A stretch of DNA of 64,000 bases from a bacterium HR33 (lineage in GTDB: Bacteria > Gemmatimonadota > Gemmatimonadetes > Gemmatimonadales > GWC2-71-9): assembly GCA_002923375.1 (NCBI GenBank), contig BEIJ01000004.1:82475-146474 (forward strand), given 5' to 3'. The notes below the pieces were generated by a model. It was not told where the DNA came from, ran no database searches, and was given only the letters and a program-made list of their open reading frames with translations. The translations under genes were made by a program, and so were the position numbers. Positions 49,888 to 59,980 of the stretch are shown here, in pieces (the stretch's first letter is position 1; each line of letters opens with the position of its first letter).

Positions 49888-50722
49888 AAAAGCCGGCTCC
49901 ACTCTTCCTACCCAAACGCCCCGCCGCCACCATCTTCCTGAGCAGCGGGCACGGCCGGTACTTGTCGTCCCCCAGATCCCGGTGAAGCACTTCCAGAATG
50001 GCCAAACAGACGTCCAAACCGATCAGATCCGCCAGTGCCAGCGGACCCATGGGATGGTTCATCCCCAGCTTCATGACCTGATCCACCGCCTCGGGAGTGG
50101 CCACACCCTCCATTACGCAGTAGATGGCCTCGTTGATCATCGGCATCAGGACGCGATTGGAGACAAATCCGGGATAATCGTTGACCTCCACCGGTGTCTT
50201 CCCCAGCTCCACGGCGATTTCCTTGACTCGATTTACCGTGCCGTCCGACGTCTTGAGCCCTCTCACCACCTCTACCAACTGCATGACCGGCACCGGGTTC
50301 ATGAAGTGCATGCCCACCACCCGCTCGGGACGGCTCGCATGGGCGGCGATTTCGGTCACCGAAATGGAGGACGTATTCGTCGCCAGGATTGCATCGTCTT
50401 TTACCAGTTCCCCCAGCCTCGAGAAAACCTCGAACTTCACGCGAGGATCCTCTACCACCGCCTCCACCACCAGCGAACAATCCCGGGCCGATTCCAGCCC
50501 CGTCCCCTTTTCTATCGCTCTCAGAACAGCATCACGTTCGCCCGCGGCCAACTTGCCTCGCTCCACCTGCCGATCCAGGTTCCGCCTGATCGAACCCAAG
50601 GCTCGTTCCAGTTGTTCCGCGACGGCGTCCACCAGAACTACGCGCCAACCCCGCTGGGCGAAGACCTGCGCGATCCCGCTCCCCATGGTACCCGCCCCAA
50701 TGACCGCCATCCTCTCTCCCAC
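49874..50722 (-). CDS. 3-hydroxybutyryl-CoA dehydrogenase
   Basis: This NAD-dependent enzyme interconverts 3-hydroxyacyl-CoA and 3-ketoacyl-CoA. At 282 residues it is the short stand-alone form (PaaH/Hbd type). The N-terminal Rossmann motif is [16 protein letters not shown]. The active-site blocks are [30 protein letters not shown] and the C-terminal [18 protein letters not shown]. It lies between a CPBP protease gene and the acyl-CoA dehydrogenase, in a beta-oxidation-like operon with a thiolase. No enoyl-CoA hydratase is in the group. Confidence 0.94.
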   Translation of the reverse strand: MGERMAVIGAGTMGSGIAQVFAQRGWRVVLVDAVAEQLERALGSIRRNLDRQVERGKLAAGERDAVLRAIEKGTGLESARDCSLVVEAVVEDPRVKFEVFSRLGELVKDDAILATNTSSISVTEIAAHASRPERVVGMHFMNPVPVMQLVEVVRGLKTSDGTVNRVKEIAVELGKTPVEVNDYPGFVSNRVLMPMINEAIYCVMEGVATPEAVDQVMKLGMNHPMGPLALADLIGLDVCLAILEVLHRDLGDDKYRPCPLLRKMVAAGRLGRKSGAGFYDYA

Positions 50723-50725
50723 AGC

Positions 50726-51526
50726 TCACTCCGCCGTCCGCCTGCCTAGCAGCCGCTCCCTCCAGAACCACAAAACGCTCCCAAAAACGGCGGTCGCAAC
50801 CAATCCCCCTTCCGGCCCAAACCTGCCACCCGTGACCCACCACACCCCTCCGGCCGAGTAATCCGACAGCGGAAGGTCAAACTCCACGCCGCTCACCGGA
50901 GCTTCGAAGACGGCTCCCAACCCCGCATTCCATCCAAAGTGGAGGCCCCAAGCGGCTGCCAGTCCCCCGCCGCCGAAGAACGCGGCGCTCATGACCAGAC
51001 CGGCCAACATCACGTTGAACGCGCCGAGAGGAGTGAGTCCCGGATTGCCCAGGTGGAGCAGGGCAAAGATTGCCGACAGCGCCACGCTCGCCCGGAGTCT
51101 GCCGATCGCAGCGCTCAACCGGACCAGAGGAAAACCGCGAAAAAGTAGTTCCTCTCCGAGGGCCGCAGCAGAAAGGATCGCCAGGACCGGCAAGGCGGCG
51201 GCGATCAGGCTCTCCCATCCGGGCCACTCGAGCTCGAGCCGGGCTCCGAAACCCACGGTCGCACCGCAGGCCCCGGCTGCCATGGCCAGGCCGATACCGG
51301 TCCCGACTCCAAAACCTCGGGTACTCTCTTTCAGTCTCCGCCATCCTTGCTTCGGCAGTGACCAGGAAGTAAGGCGAGATAGTGCCAGCGTGATCAAAAG
51401 CGCCGATCCGGCGACCGCTACACTCTGGACCAAAAGCGGATCGCCTTGGGAACTCAACGCTCCCACTACCCACGCCAGTACGGCCGACACCACGACCACG
51501 GCGAGATAGTAACCCATGACCTCCAT
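50726..51526 (-). CDS. CPBP-family intramembrane metalloprotease (CAAX-like)
   Basis: This 266-residue multi-pass membrane protein has the Abi/CPBP motifs L-G-E-E-L-L-F-R-G-F, A-L-L-H-L-G-N-P and W-G-L-H-F-G-W-N, which form the glutamate-histidine active site. About seven hydrophobic helices are seen. The start is uncertain. ATG at 51526 (AGGG six bases before) is my choice; TTG 51580, ATG 51565 and ATG 51517 are alternatives. Substrates of bacterial family members are mostly unknown. It separates bioY from the fatty-acid genes and has no obvious link to their pathway. Confidence 0.85.
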   Translation of the reverse strand: MEVMGYYLAVVVVSAVLAWVVGALSSQGDPLLVQSVAVAGSALLITLALSRLTSWSLPKQGWRRLKESTRGFGVGTGIGLAMAAGACGATVGFGARLELEWPGWESLIAAALPVLAILSAAALGEELLFRGFPLVRLSAAIGRLRASVALSAIFALLHLGNPGLTPLGAFNVMLAGLVMSAAFFGGGGLAAAWGLHFGWNAGLGAVFEAPVSGVEFDLPLSDYSAGGVWWVTGGRFGPEGGLVATAVFGSVLWFWRERLLGRRTAE

Positions 51527-51555
51527 AGCCGCCCTGCCTACTTCCCTCGCCCGCG

Positions 51556-51589
51556 GCAAAAACATAAAGCGCGCCGTCAAAGGCGCGCT
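51556..51589 (-). terminator. Hairpin and T-rich tract at the end of bioY
   Basis: An 8-bp GC-rich perfect stem (51568-51575 with 51582-51589) and 6-base loop includes the bioY stop codon. On the minus strand it is followed by TTTATGTTTTT. This would act as a terminator or attenuator between bioY and the CPBP gene, so those downstream may be only partly co-transcribed with the thiolase. Confidence 0.6.
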
Positions 51590-52146
51590 CGAAAAGTTGG
51601 ACCCAAGCGGCGCAGGATCAGTGCGGCCGCCACCAGCTTTACCAGGTCAAAAGGCAAAAACGGCAGGGACCCCGCGCCGATCGCCCAAATCAGATCACCG
51701 CTCAGAACGGCGAGCTGCGCGATCCCGCCCAGATGAATGGCGGACGTGGCCAGGAAAAGGCCGAGCAACATGCGGCGCCACGACTCGCCGGAGCGGCATA
51801 GCTGACCCGCCAGCGCGGCAGCCAGCGGATAAGCCAGCAGGTACCCGCCCGTGGGCCCCAACAGGCGGGCAAAACCGGGCGCCCCGCCCGGTGCGAAAAC
51901 CGGCAGCCCGGCTACTCCCAGGGCGAGATAGAGAACCATACTGGCTGCACCCGCCCTGGGGCCCAGCAGTCCTCCCACCACCAAGACAGCCAACACCTGT
52001 AGCGTGACCGGCACCGGCGTTACCGGAAGAGGAATCGCCACTTGCGCCGCCAACGCTACCAGCAGAGCTCCCGCCAGAATGACCAAGCTGCGGCGGACGA
52101 CGTTCACCGGAGTAAAGACCAAACGCTCGACACTCGCTTGACTCAT
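51577..52146 (-). CDS. bioY: BioY biotin-uptake S component
   Basis: This 189-residue membrane protein of the BioY family is the substrate-binding S component of an ECF transporter for biotin. Typical features are [53 protein letters not shown] and a C-terminal PFLPFDLVK block. I chose ATG 52146, which overlaps the thiolase stop in an ATGA junction. No EcfA or EcfT gene is adjacent, so it would use shared modules or work alone. Confidence 0.93.
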   Translation of the reverse strand: MSQASVERLVFTPVNVVRRSLVILAGALLVALAAQVAIPLPVTPVPVTLQVLAVLVVGGLLGPRAGAASMVLYLALGVAGLPVFAPGGAPGFARLLGPTGGYLLAYPLAAALAGQLCRSGESWRRMLLGLFLATSAIHLGGIAQLAVLSGDLIWAIGAGSLPFLPFDLVKLVAAALILRRLGPTFRARL

Positions 52147-53333
52147 GTGACACGCTCCACGCTCAGAGCTACTGCGTTTCCGCCTCCCAAGCACAAAGTG
52201 GCCAGACCGGTCGAGGCGTCCCGCTGCCGCATGGCGTACAGCAGGGTCGTAAGAATCCGGGCCCCGCTCGCCCCGATCGGGTGGCCCAAAGCTACCGCTC
52301 CCCCGTTGACGTTGACCCGCTCCCAGTCCCAGCCGAGAGCTCGCCCATCAGCCAACACCTGAACGGCGAACGCCTCGTTGATTTCTATCAGGTCGTAGTC
52401 CCGAATCGAGGTCCTCGCCTTAGCCATCAAATTCTTCACCGCCACGATGGGGGCAAAGAAGAGATCCTGCGGCTCGCCGCCTCCGGTAGCGTAGTGAGTT
52501 ATTCTCGCCATGATCGGCAGCGCGTGGGCCCTGGCAAAACCTTCAGAGGTGACCACCAGGGCGCTCGCTCCGTCGTTCATCCCCGGCGCATTACCGGCGG
52601 TCACCGTACCCTGGGGATCGAACACCGGTTTGAGGGCGGCGAGGGCTTCCAGCGAAGTGTCCTTACGGGGCGCCTCGTCTTCTTTGACTAGCCGCGACCC
52701 CTTACTGTCCTGTATCGTAACCGGAACGATCTCGTCGGCGAAGCGGCAGCCTTCGATGGCGGCGACCGCTTTGCGGTGACTCTCCAGTGCGAAGCGGTCC
52801 TGTTCCTCGCGCGTGATTCCGGCTTTTCGGGCGGTGTATTCGGCGTAGTTGCCCATGTGGGAGTTGCCGAAGGAACACCACAACCCGTCGTGAATCACAC
52901 CGTCTCGCAGCTGCTGGTGTCCGTATTTGACGCCGGAGCGCAGGCCGTAGAGATAGTGCGGGCCGTTGGACATCGACTCCATCCCTCCTGCTACGACGCA
53001 CTTGGCATCGCCCGCTTTGATCGCTTGGGACGCCAACATCACGGCCTTGAGTCCGGAACCGCACACCTTGTTGACCGTCATGGCCGATACGGTTCCCGGA
53101 AGCCCACCTTTCAGAGCGGCCTGCCGTGCGGGAGCTTGGCCCGCTCCACCCTGGAGCACCTGTCCCAAGATCACTTCCTCCACGGCCTTGAGCTCCACCC
53201 CGGAGCGGCGCACCGCTTCCCGGACAACCAAGGCGCCGAGCTCCGTGGCCGGCAGCGGACTGAGGGCTCCCAAGTATTTGCCGATCGGCGTGCGAACCGC
53301 CGCCACTATTACTGGAACGCGATCTAGATCCAT
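52143..53333 (-). CDS. Acetyl-CoA C-acetyltransferase (thiolase)
   Basis: This enzyme condenses or cleaves acetoacetyl-CoA. The 396 residues from ATG 53333 carry the nucleophilic cysteine in [10 protein letters not shown], the [13 protein letters not shown] block, NEAFAVQ, the histidine in [16 protein letters not shown] and the second cysteine in L-C-L-G-G-G-N-A. The ORF upstream of 53333 is not thiolase-like. It begins a run on the minus strand: thiolase, bioY, CPBP protease, hydroxyacyl-CoA dehydrogenase, acyl-CoA dehydrogenase, amino acid dehydrogenase, glyA. Confidence 0.95.
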   Translation of the reverse strand: MDLDRVPVIVAAVRTPIGKYLGALSPLPATELGALVVREAVRRSGVELKAVEEVILGQVLQGGAGQAPARQAALKGGLPGTVSAMTVNKVCGSGLKAVMLASQAIKAGDAKCVVAGGMESMSNGPHYLYGLRSGVKYGHQQLRDGVIHDGLWCSFGNSHMGNYAEYTARKAGITREEQDRFALESHRKAVAAIEGCRFADEIVPVTIQDSKGSRLVKEDEAPRKDTSLEALAALKPVFDPQGTVTAGNAPGMNDGASALVVTSEGFARAHALPIMARITHYATGGGEPQDLFFAPIVAVKNLMAKARTSIRDYDLIEINEAFAVQVLADGRALGWDWERVNVNGGAVALGHPIGASGARILTTLLYAMRQRDASTGLATLCLGGGNAVALSVERVT

Positions 53334-53389
53334 CGGCGGGAACTTAACCGTCCCTCGATCAGCCCTCAAGGACGCAGCTTGCGGAACCC

Positions 53390-55333
53390 TTAAACACTGA
53401 GCGCCCGACTCGCGATCTTGGATCTGACCAGCTCCACAAACTGCTCGAGCGCCATGATCTCCTGTTTTTTCTCGGAGCCGCGAGCCCTCACCGCTACCGT
53501 TCCCTGCTCCGCCTCCCGCCGTCCCACCACCGCGAGATAGGGGACCTTCATGAGCTCTCCGTCCCGAATCCGGTAATTCAGCGTCTCGTTGCGCTGATCC
53601 AGATGCACTCTCACACCCGCAGCCCGAAGCCGGTCGTAAACCGTCCGGGCCCACTCGATCTGCCCCTCGGAAATGGGAAGCACCCGGACTTGCTCCGGAG
53701 CGAGCCAGACCGGGAAGGCCCCCGCAAAGTGCTCGATCAACATCCCCACAAAACGCTCCAGCGTGCCGTAAATAGCCCGGTGAATCATTACCGGACGGTG
53801 GGGTCGATTGTCCGCGCCGGTATACTCCAGCTCGAATCTCTCGGGGAGTTCGTAGTCCAGTTGGATGGTGGTTCCTTGCCACTCGCGCCCGATAGCGTCG
53901 CGCAGCTTGATGTCGATCTTGGGACCGTAGAACGCGCCGCCCCCCTCATCGATACCGTAAGTAAGGCCGCGCCTCTCCAAAGCCGCCCTGAGCGCCGCCT
54001 CGGCCGTGTCCCACATCTGGTCGGTACCCAGCTTTTTCTCGGGCCGGGTTGCGAGATCTAGCCGATACTCCAAACCGAAGGTCTGATGAAGCACGAAATC
54101 CGCCAAGTCCAAGATTTCGAAGATCTCCTGTTCGATCTGATCCTCCCGGCAAAAGATGTGGGCGTCGTCCATGGTGAGGCCGCGAACCCTCAGCATGCCG
54201 TGGAGCGCCCCGGAAAGCTCGTTGCGATAAACGTTGGCTACTTCAGCGAGCCTCAAGGGGAGATCCCGATAGGAGCGCTGCCGCGAAGCGTAAATCAAGA
54301 TGTGCATCGGGCAGTTCATGGGCTTCACCCGGTAGCGCACCTCCTCCACCTCGCCGTGACCCGCAGCCATGGCCGGGAACTGGTTCTCCTCGTACAAAGG
54401 CAGATGCCCCGATCGGATGAAAAGCTGTTCCCGGGTCACATGGGGAGTATAGACCAGCTCGTATCCCCGCTTGATGAGCTCGTCCTCGATCAGGCGCCTC
54501 AACTCGAACTGGATCACCGCGCCCCGCGGATGCCACAATACCAGACCGGGTCCCACGTCCTCCTGAATACTGAACAGGTCCAACTGCCTGCCGATCACCC
54601 GGTGATCGCGCTTCTCGGCTTCCTCCCTGCGGCGCAGATCGGCTTCCAGATCTTCCTTGGTGAAGTACGCCGTGCCGTAAATACGCTGCAGCATCTGCCG
54701 GCGAGAGTCGCCCCGCCAGTAAGCGCCGGCTGCGTGGAGCAGCTTGAAGTGCTTTACGTATCCCGTGCTGGGAACGTGCGGGCCGCGGCACAGATCGGTA
54801 AAAGGACCGTCGGTGTACACCGAGATTACTTCGTCATCGCCCAGCTCTTCCAGACGCTCGAGCTTCAAGGGATCGTCCTTGAACCGCCGCCGCGCTTCCT
54901 CCCGCGTGACCTCTTCGCGCACGAAGGGATAGTCCGCCTTTACTACCTCGCGCATCCGCTCCTCGATGCGCTGCAAATCCTCGGGAGTGAAAGGCCGGGG
55001 GACGTCGAAGTCGTAGTAAAAACCATCCTCGATCGGCGGTCCGAAGCCGATCTGAGCCTCGGGAAACAGTTGCCGCACCGCCGTCGCCAGCACGTGCGCA
55101 GAGGAGTGCCGTAACACCCACAGCGCATCGGGAGACTCGGGAGTCAGAATTTCGATCTTGCAGTCCCGGAAAATCGGCCGGTCGAGGTCCCAGAGCTCGC
55201 CGTCCACCTTGGCGGCCACCGCCGCGCGGGCCAGCCCGGGGCCGATCTTCTCGGCCACCGAGCGGGGCGTGGTACCGGCCGGAAGGGTGAGAATCGATCC
55301 GTCGGGAAGTTCGAGTCGTATAGGTCCGGTCAT
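53390..55333 (-). CDS. thrS: Threonyl-tRNA synthetase
   Basis: This class II synthetase of 647 residues contains, in order, a TGS domain (1-62), the editing (SAD) domain with R-H-S-S-A-H-V-L-A, the catalytic core with zinc-site M-N-C-P-M-H, motif 2 [24 protein letters not shown], and a C-terminal anticodon-binding domain ([14 protein letters not shown]). ATG 55333 gives the standard N-terminus [12 protein letters not shown]. The 18 codons upstream are not conserved. No T-box leader is recognisable in the upstream region. Confidence 0.97.
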   Translation of the reverse strand: MTGPIRLELPDGSILTLPAGTTPRSVAEKIGPGLARAAVAAKVDGELWDLDRPIFRDCKIEILTPESPDALWVLRHSSAHVLATAVRQLFPEAQIGFGPPIEDGFYYDFDVPRPFTPEDLQRIEERMREVVKADYPFVREEVTREEARRRFKDDPLKLERLEELGDDEVISVYTDGPFTDLCRGPHVPSTGYVKHFKLLHAAGAYWRGDSRRQMLQRIYGTAYFTKEDLEADLRRREEAEKRDHRVIGRQLDLFSIQEDVGPGLVLWHPRGAVIQFELRRLIEDELIKRGYELVYTPHVTREQLFIRSGHLPLYEENQFPAMAAGHGEVEEVRYRVKPMNCPMHILIYASRQRSYRDLPLRLAEVANVYRNELSGALHGMLRVRGLTMDDAHIFCREDQIEQEIFEILDLADFVLHQTFGLEYRLDLATRPEKKLGTDQMWDTAEAALRAALERRGLTYGIDEGGGAFYGPKIDIKLRDAIGREWQGTTIQLDYELPERFELEYTGADNRPHRPVMIHRAIYGTLERFVGMLIEHFAGAFPVWLAPEQVRVLPISEGQIEWARTVYDRLRAAGVRVHLDQRNETLNYRIRDGELMKVPYLAVVGRREAEQGTVAVRARGSEKKQEIMALEQFVELVRSKIASRALSV

Positions 55334-55626
55334 GGGTCGAATTCTAGCACGCCTGGGATAGACTCGTAAGCGGGTTAGACCGCGCACCGCCCTTCGGAGA
55401 AGGCAGCCGAAACTGCATCGGTTCGCACCCAGCCGATGGTGGATATTCGGTTATGACCTCCATGGCCGAGGTCGATATACCGATCGCGCGCTCGGGCTCT
55501 TATTATTCACACCGGCCACTACTGAATGTCGAGCGTTCGGCTCTTCCCATTGACAGGCGTCATTCTGAACGCTGAGCGCCGAACGCGCCAACAGCTGTAT
55601 TGGGGGAAAGGAGGCCCTGCCGTCCG
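55334..55626. other. Divergent intergenic region between thrS and the BON gene
   Basis: This 293-bp gap must hold promoters for both genes. I see an inverted repeat with 9-bp arms (GCGTTCGGC at 55533-55541 and its complement at 55578-55586) and a TTGACA at 55550-55555 between the arms, but no convincing -10 hexamer follows it. No RNA gene or riboswitch is recognised. The ribosome site AAAGGAGG at 55607-55614 belongs to the BON gene. Confidence 0.4.
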
Positions 55627-56025
55627 GTGGCGCGCGAACTGGGCAAAAACGGAATAGCCGGCATCGCCTTCGCTGCCGCAGCCGGCTTCGGGATCGGCCT
55701 CATGGCCGGTCTGGTGGCGGGCGAGTGGCTCGGCGGAGTGCACCCGGAACGCGTGCGCCGGGCGGTACGGCGCTTCGGTCCCCGGATCCTGCCTGCACGG
55801 GACCCGCAGGCGGTGGAAAGAGCCGTGCTTCGAGCGCTCAGGAGCGATCCCCGAACCCGAAATCTGGCCATCGGCGTGAGAGCTATCTCGGACGGGCTGG
55901 TGGAACTCACCGGTACGGTTCCGGCTACCGAGCTGAGGCGCCACGCGGCCGCAATCGCCCAAGCGGCGGCGGGCGACGATGTGGTCGTGAACCGCCTATT
56001 GGTGGAGGGTGAGGACGTAGGTTGA
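55627..56025 (+). CDS. Membrane-anchored BON-domain protein
   Basis: This product of about 132 residues has a Gly/Ala-rich membrane segment at 8-32 (GIAFAAAAGFGIGLMAGLV) followed by a charged linker and a BON domain (residues 58-130). The BON domain shows V-E-R-A-V-L-R-A-L-R-S-D-P and a V-E-L-T-G-T-V-P strand pattern typical of phospholipid-binding BON modules. GTG 55627 is the likely start, with AAAGGAGG 12 bases before it. A TTG at 55600 is possible. It overlaps valS by 4 nt. BON proteins are often linked to envelope stability. Confidence 0.8.
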   Translation: MARELGKNGIAGIAFAAAAGFGIGLMAGLVAGEWLGGVHPERVRRAVRRFGPRILPARDPQAVERAVLRALRSDPRTRNLAIGVRAISDGLVELTGTVPATELRRHAAAIAQAAAGDDVVVNRLLVEGEDVG

Positions 56026-58796
56026 GCCGCTCGGGAAAGGCCCGTAGAACCGGCGGCGGAGCCACCAAGCAACGCTCCGCCAACAGCCGGAGCAGAGCCG
56101 CGGCCCGGATCGAGCTGGCGCCGCAGTACGATCCTTCCCGCGTAGAGTCGGCGATCTACCGGCAGTGGGACAGTGCGGGTGTCTTCCAGCCCCGCCCGCG
56201 GACCGAGCCCTACGTGATAGTCATACCGCCCCCCAACGTAACCGGCGTGCTCCACATGGGACACGCCCTGAACAACACTCTGCAGGACGTGCTCATCAGG
56301 TTTGAACGGATGCGGGGGCGCGCCGCCCTCTACCTGCCCGGCACAGACCACGCCGGGATCGCCACTCAGAACGTAGTGGAGCGGCTCATCGCCAAAGAGG
56401 GCAAGACCCGGTTCCACCTGGGACGCGATCGATTTGTAGAACGGGTCTGGGAATATGTACGGGAAACCGGCCAGACGATCCTGGAACAACTCAAGGCGAT
56501 CGGTGCCTCCTGCGACTGGACCCGAACTAGGTTCACCCTGGATCCCGAATACTCAAAAGCGGTGCGCCACGTGTTCGTGACCCTGTGGGAAGAGGGACTC
56601 GTCTACCGGGGTCACCGCGTCATCCACTGGTGCTCGCGCTGTCTGACCGCGCTCTCCGACGAGGAAGCGGAATTCCACGAAACCGAAGGCAAGCTTTACT
56701 ACATCCGGTATCCGGTAGCCGGGGAAGACGGCCGCTACGTGGTAGTGGCCACCACTAGGCCCGAGACTATGCTGGGAGATACTGCGGTGGCGGTGCACCC
56801 CTCGGACAGCAAGACGTCTTGGGCCAAGGACAAGAGGGTGCGCCTGCCCCTTACCGAGATCTCCCTTCCGCTGATCGCCGACGAAGCGGTGGATCCCGAG
56901 TTCGGCACCGGGTTCGTCAAGGTCACTCCTGCCCACGACGCCACCGATTTCGAGATCGGCCTGCGGCATGGCCTGGCGATGCCCCTGGTCATGGACGAAG
57001 AGGGACGGATGAAGGACCCCGCTGCACCGGAGGGGAGGAGAGTGCCGCCGGAACTCGAGGGCCGGGACCGCTTCGAAGCGCGGGAGCTTATAGTCGAGAT
57101 GCTCCGCCGGCAGGGGCTGCTGGAAAAGATCGAAAGCCACCGCCATGCGGTGCGGCGCTGCTATCGCTGCGACACCGTAGTAGAGCCCCGGCTGAGCGAC
57201 CAGTGGTTCGTTAAAATGGCGCCGCTGGCCCAGCCGGCTCTCGAGGCCTACCGCGCCGGCCGCCTGCGGTTCGTGCCGGAGCGCTGGGGCAACGTTTACC
57301 AGAACTGGCTGGAAAACATCCGAGATTGGAACATCTCCCGCCAGCTGTGGTGGGGACACCGCATCCCCGTTTTCACCTGCCAGTCCTGCGGGGAGCAGTG
57401 GGCCGATCGCAGTGACCCCGAACGGTGCCGCAAGTGCGGCGGCGGCCCGGTTGTGCAAGACCCGGACGTCCTGGATACCTGGTTCTCCTCGTGGCTGTGG
57501 CCGTTTGCCACCCTAGGCTGGCCCCAACAAACCCCGGACCTGGAGCGCTTCTATCCCGGACACACACTGGTGACCGGTTCGGAGATCATCTTCTTCTGGG
57601 TCGCCCGCATGGTGATGGCCGGATACCACTTTCTGGGCGAACGCCCCTTCGAAACGGTGTTGATCAACGGCACGGTTCGCGACACCCTACATCGCAGGAT
57701 GTCCAAATCGCTGGGCAACGGAATCGATCCGCTGGAAGTGGTACGGCTGTACGGCGCCGACGCCCTGCGCTTCACTCTGGTAGCCGGAGCTCCGGTGGGA
57801 ACCGACCTGATCCTCGACCCCAACGATTTGGAGACCACCTTCGCTCCGGGAAGAAACTTCGTCAACAAGGTCTGGAACGCGGGCCGCCTCCTATTGGCGA
57901 CCTTGCAGCGGACGCCGGTGCCGCTGGAGGAGATCGACCCCGAGAAACTGGAGCTGGCGGATCGCTGGATCCTTTCACGCACCCAGCGCGCGGTGGCTTC
58001 GGTAACCGACGCTCTGGAACGATTCCGGCTGGCAGACGCCGCCAACGCCGGTTACCACTTTCTGTGGGACGAACTGGCCGACTGGTATCTGGAACAGGTC
58101 AAGCCCCGCCTCTACGGCAAGCGGCCGGGAGCGACGGTGGCCAAAAGCGTGGCATGCTATGCCTTCGAGACCGCCCTGAGGCTGCTGCATCCGGTGATTC
58201 CCTTCGTCACCGAAGAGCTGTGGCACCATTTTCCCGGCAGAGACAGCCCGCTGCTCGCGACGGCGGCCTGGCCATCGGTCAACCATCGCTGGATCGATCC
58301 CGACGCCGAAGACCGCTTCGGTAGAGTACAGGCGCTGGTGAGTGCGGTGCGTGCCGTTCGGGCGGAATACGGAGTGCATCCCTCCTCGGAAGTCCGGGCC
58401 GTGGTACGTCCCTCGGACCGGGTTGCGCAGGAAGCCTTCCGGGCTGAGCGCCAAACTATACAGAGGCTCGCCAGGATAGCTAAGCTAACCCTGAAGCCTG
58501 GGGGCCAACCCGGAAGCAGCGAATCCGAAGCCGGGGCCCACACCGTGCTACCCGATGGCTCGAGCGTCTTCGTGGCTTTGGGCGACGTCATCGATCTGAA
58601 AAAAGAGTGCGCTCGGTTAGGCAAGGAGTTAGAACGGATCGATCAGCAGCTCGAAGGGGTGCGCCGCAAGCTGGCCAATTCCGAGTTCGTTCAGCGCGCC
58701 CCCGCCGAAGTGGTAGATCGCGAGAGAGCCAAGGAGCGCTCCTTGCTCGATCGAAGAGAAGTCCTGGCCACCAAGCTGCGCGCCTTGGGTTGCTGA
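56022..58796 (+). CDS. valS: Valyl-tRNA synthetase
   Basis: This class I synthetase of 924 residues has the HMGH motif at 78-81 in P-P-N-V-T-G-V-L-H-M-G-H-A-L, and the loop R-M-S-K-S-L-G-N near residue 560. The CP1 editing domain has the blocks V-V-A-T-T-R-P-E-T-M-L-G-D-T and ATDFEIG. A C-terminal coiled coil (about 855-924) binds tRNA. The start is a TTG overlapping the BON stop (TTGA). An unusually basic tail of about 30 residues (Arg, Lys, Ser) precedes the catalytic core. No later start is available before the core. Confidence 0.96.
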   Translation: MSRSGKARRTGGGATKQRSANSRSRAAARIELAPQYDPSRVESAIYRQWDSAGVFQPRPRTEPYVIVIPPPNVTGVLHMGHALNNTLQDVLIRFERMRGRAALYLPGTDHAGIATQNVVERLIAKEGKTRFHLGRDRFVERVWEYVRETGQTILEQLKAIGASCDWTRTRFTLDPEYSKAVRHVFVTLWEEGLVYRGHRVIHWCSRCLTALSDEEAEFHETEGKLYYIRYPVAGEDGRYVVVATTRPETMLGDTAVAVHPSDSKTSWAKDKRVRLPLTEISLPLIADEAVDPEFGTGFVKVTPAHDATDFEIGLRHGLAMPLVMDEEGRMKDPAAPEGRRVPPELEGRDRFEARELIVEMLRRQGLLEKIESHRHAVRRCYRCDTVVEPRLSDQWFVKMAPLAQPALEAYRAGRLRFVPERWGNVYQNWLENIRDWNISRQLWWGHRIPVFTCQSCGEQWADRSDPERCRKCGGGPVVQDPDVLDTWFSSWLWPFATLGWPQQTPDLERFYPGHTLVTGSEIIFFWVARMVMAGYHFLGERPFETVLINGTVRDTLHRRMSKSLGNGIDPLEVVRLYGADALRFTLVAGAPVGTDLILDPNDLETTFAPGRNFVNKVWNAGRLLLATLQRTPVPLEEIDPEKLELADRWILSRTQRAVASVTDALERFRLADAANAGYHFLWDELADWYLEQVKPRLYGKRPGATVAKSVACYAFETALRLLHPVIPFVTEELWHHFPGRDSPLLATAAWPSVNHRWIDPDAEDRFGRVQALVSAVRAVRAEYGVHPSSEVRAVVRPSDRVAQEAFRAERQTIQRLARIAKLTLKPGGQPGSSESEAGAHTVLPDGSSVFVALGDVIDLKKECARLGKELERIDQQLEGVRRKLANSEFVQRAPAEVVDRERAKERSLLDRREVLATKLRALGC

Positions 58797-59980
58797 GCGG
58801 AAAAACTGCAGCTTCGGTTGCCGCTGGGACCGCCCTGATCACCGGGGCTTGCGCTTCGGTTCAACCCCCTCCCGGCGGCCCTCCGGATCCCAACCCCCCG
58901 GCCATCGTTGCCATCATACCCGATTCGGGAAGCGTTGCCGAAGGGCTGCGAGACCCGCTAGTCATTCAGTTCGACGAGGTGATCGACGAGCGATCCGGCG
59001 GCGGCTTGGAACGACTCCTCCGGCTGGCCCCGGTCAAACAGCCACCGGACATAGACTGGAAGCGCACCGCGGTCGCAATAAAACCGAAAGAAGGCTGGCG
59101 CAGCGGGATCGTCTATCACCTGAGGATCCTGCCGGGCATCAGCGACCTTAGAAACAACCGGCTGACCGAGGGGCGCACGGTGATATTCTCCACTGGCGGG
59201 CCGATTCCCGCCACCCGACTGGAAGGGACCGTGCTGGATTGGCAGGCGGGACGAGCAGCGCCTCGAGCGCTGGTGGAGGCGATTCTGCTTCCCGATTCGC
59301 TGGTCTATCCCGCCACGGCGGACTCCGTAGGCGATTTCCTGCTGGCATCGATCCCTCCCGGACGGTATCACGTTAGGGCGATCGTGGACGCCAACAATAA
59401 CGGGCGGCGGGACTTTCGCGAGCCGTTCGATTCGGTTACCCTCACGCTGGATTCAGCGGCGAGCCACGTTTTCTGGGCTTTCCGGCAAGACACGGTGGGT
59501 CCCCGGATCGCACGCGGGTCCGTGGCCGACAGCTTCACTCTGAGGCTGGAACTCGATCAAGGGCTTCTGCCCGAGCAGCTCGAGCAGACCGCTGTGGAGG
59601 TGCTGGCCCTGCCCGACTCCGTTCCCGTAAATGTTCAGGCAATCCTGCGGCAGGAAGAGTACGACTCGCTGCGCGCCGCCGAGCGTCAGAACCGTCCCGC
59701 AGCTGAGCCCGATACCGGCGCGGCGCGCCGTCAGGCGCCCGCGGATACGCTGCCCAGGACCCCTGGGGAAGCTCAGGCACCCGCTTCCCCGGACACCAGC
59801 AGAGCTGCCAGACTGTTGAGCTCGCGGCCCAGATTGAGCCCCGTGGTGATGGTACGGCTAGAAAAGCGTCTCGAGCCGGGAAGCCGATACCTGATTCGCG
59901 CTGATGCCGTGAACCTGCTGGGTTATCGGCAGCAGTCGCGGTTCCTGCTGGTAGTCCCGGATACCGGAGGGCGGCGGTGA
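58790..59980 (+). CDS. Ig-like (Big_5) domain lipoprotein
   Basis: This product of about 396 residues probably starts at TTG 58790, overlapping the valS stop by 7 nt. No ribosome-binding site is clear, so coupling is likely. The signal peptide ends in a lipobox L-I-T-G-A-C-A-S. Residues 30-140 form an Ig-like Big_5-type domain (IVAIIPDSGSVAEGLRDPL, then LVIQFDEVI and L-R-I-L-P-G-I-S-D-L-R-N-N-R). A carboxypeptidase-regulatory-like module follows (SVGDFLLASIPPGRYHVRAI, DANNNGRRDFREPF), and the end is Pro/Ala-rich. It is exported and anchored by lipid. The exact role is unknown. Confidence 0.8.
   Translation: MLSGKTAASVAAGTALITGACASVQPPPGGPPDPNPPAIVAIIPDSGSVAEGLRDPLVIQFDEVIDERSGGGLERLLRLAPVKQPPDIDWKRTAVAIKPKEGWRSGIVYHLRILPGISDLRNNRLTEGRTVIFSTGGPIPATRLEGTVLDWQAGRAAPRALVEAILLPDSLVYPATADSVGDFLLASIPPGRYHVRAIVDANNNGRRDFREPFDSVTLTLDSAASHVFWAFRQDTVGPRIARGSVADSFTLRLELDQGLLPEQLEQTAVEVLALPDSVPVNVQAILRQEEYDSLRAAERQNRPAAEPDTGAARRQAPADTLPRTPGEAQAPASPDTSRAARLLSSRPRLSPVVMVRLEKRLEPGSRYLIRADAVNLLGYRQQSRFLLVVPDTGGRR

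Noticed and set aside
55550-55578. Promoter starting with TTGACA upstream of the BON gene
   Set aside because: No -10-like hexamer occurs at 16-18 bp, so the -35 match alone is not convincing.
55334-55626. Possible T-box or threonine attenuator upstream of thrS
   Set aside because: I could not find the conserved T-box bulge sequence or a leader peptide with Thr codons, and the stem-loops seen are not placed as an attenuator.
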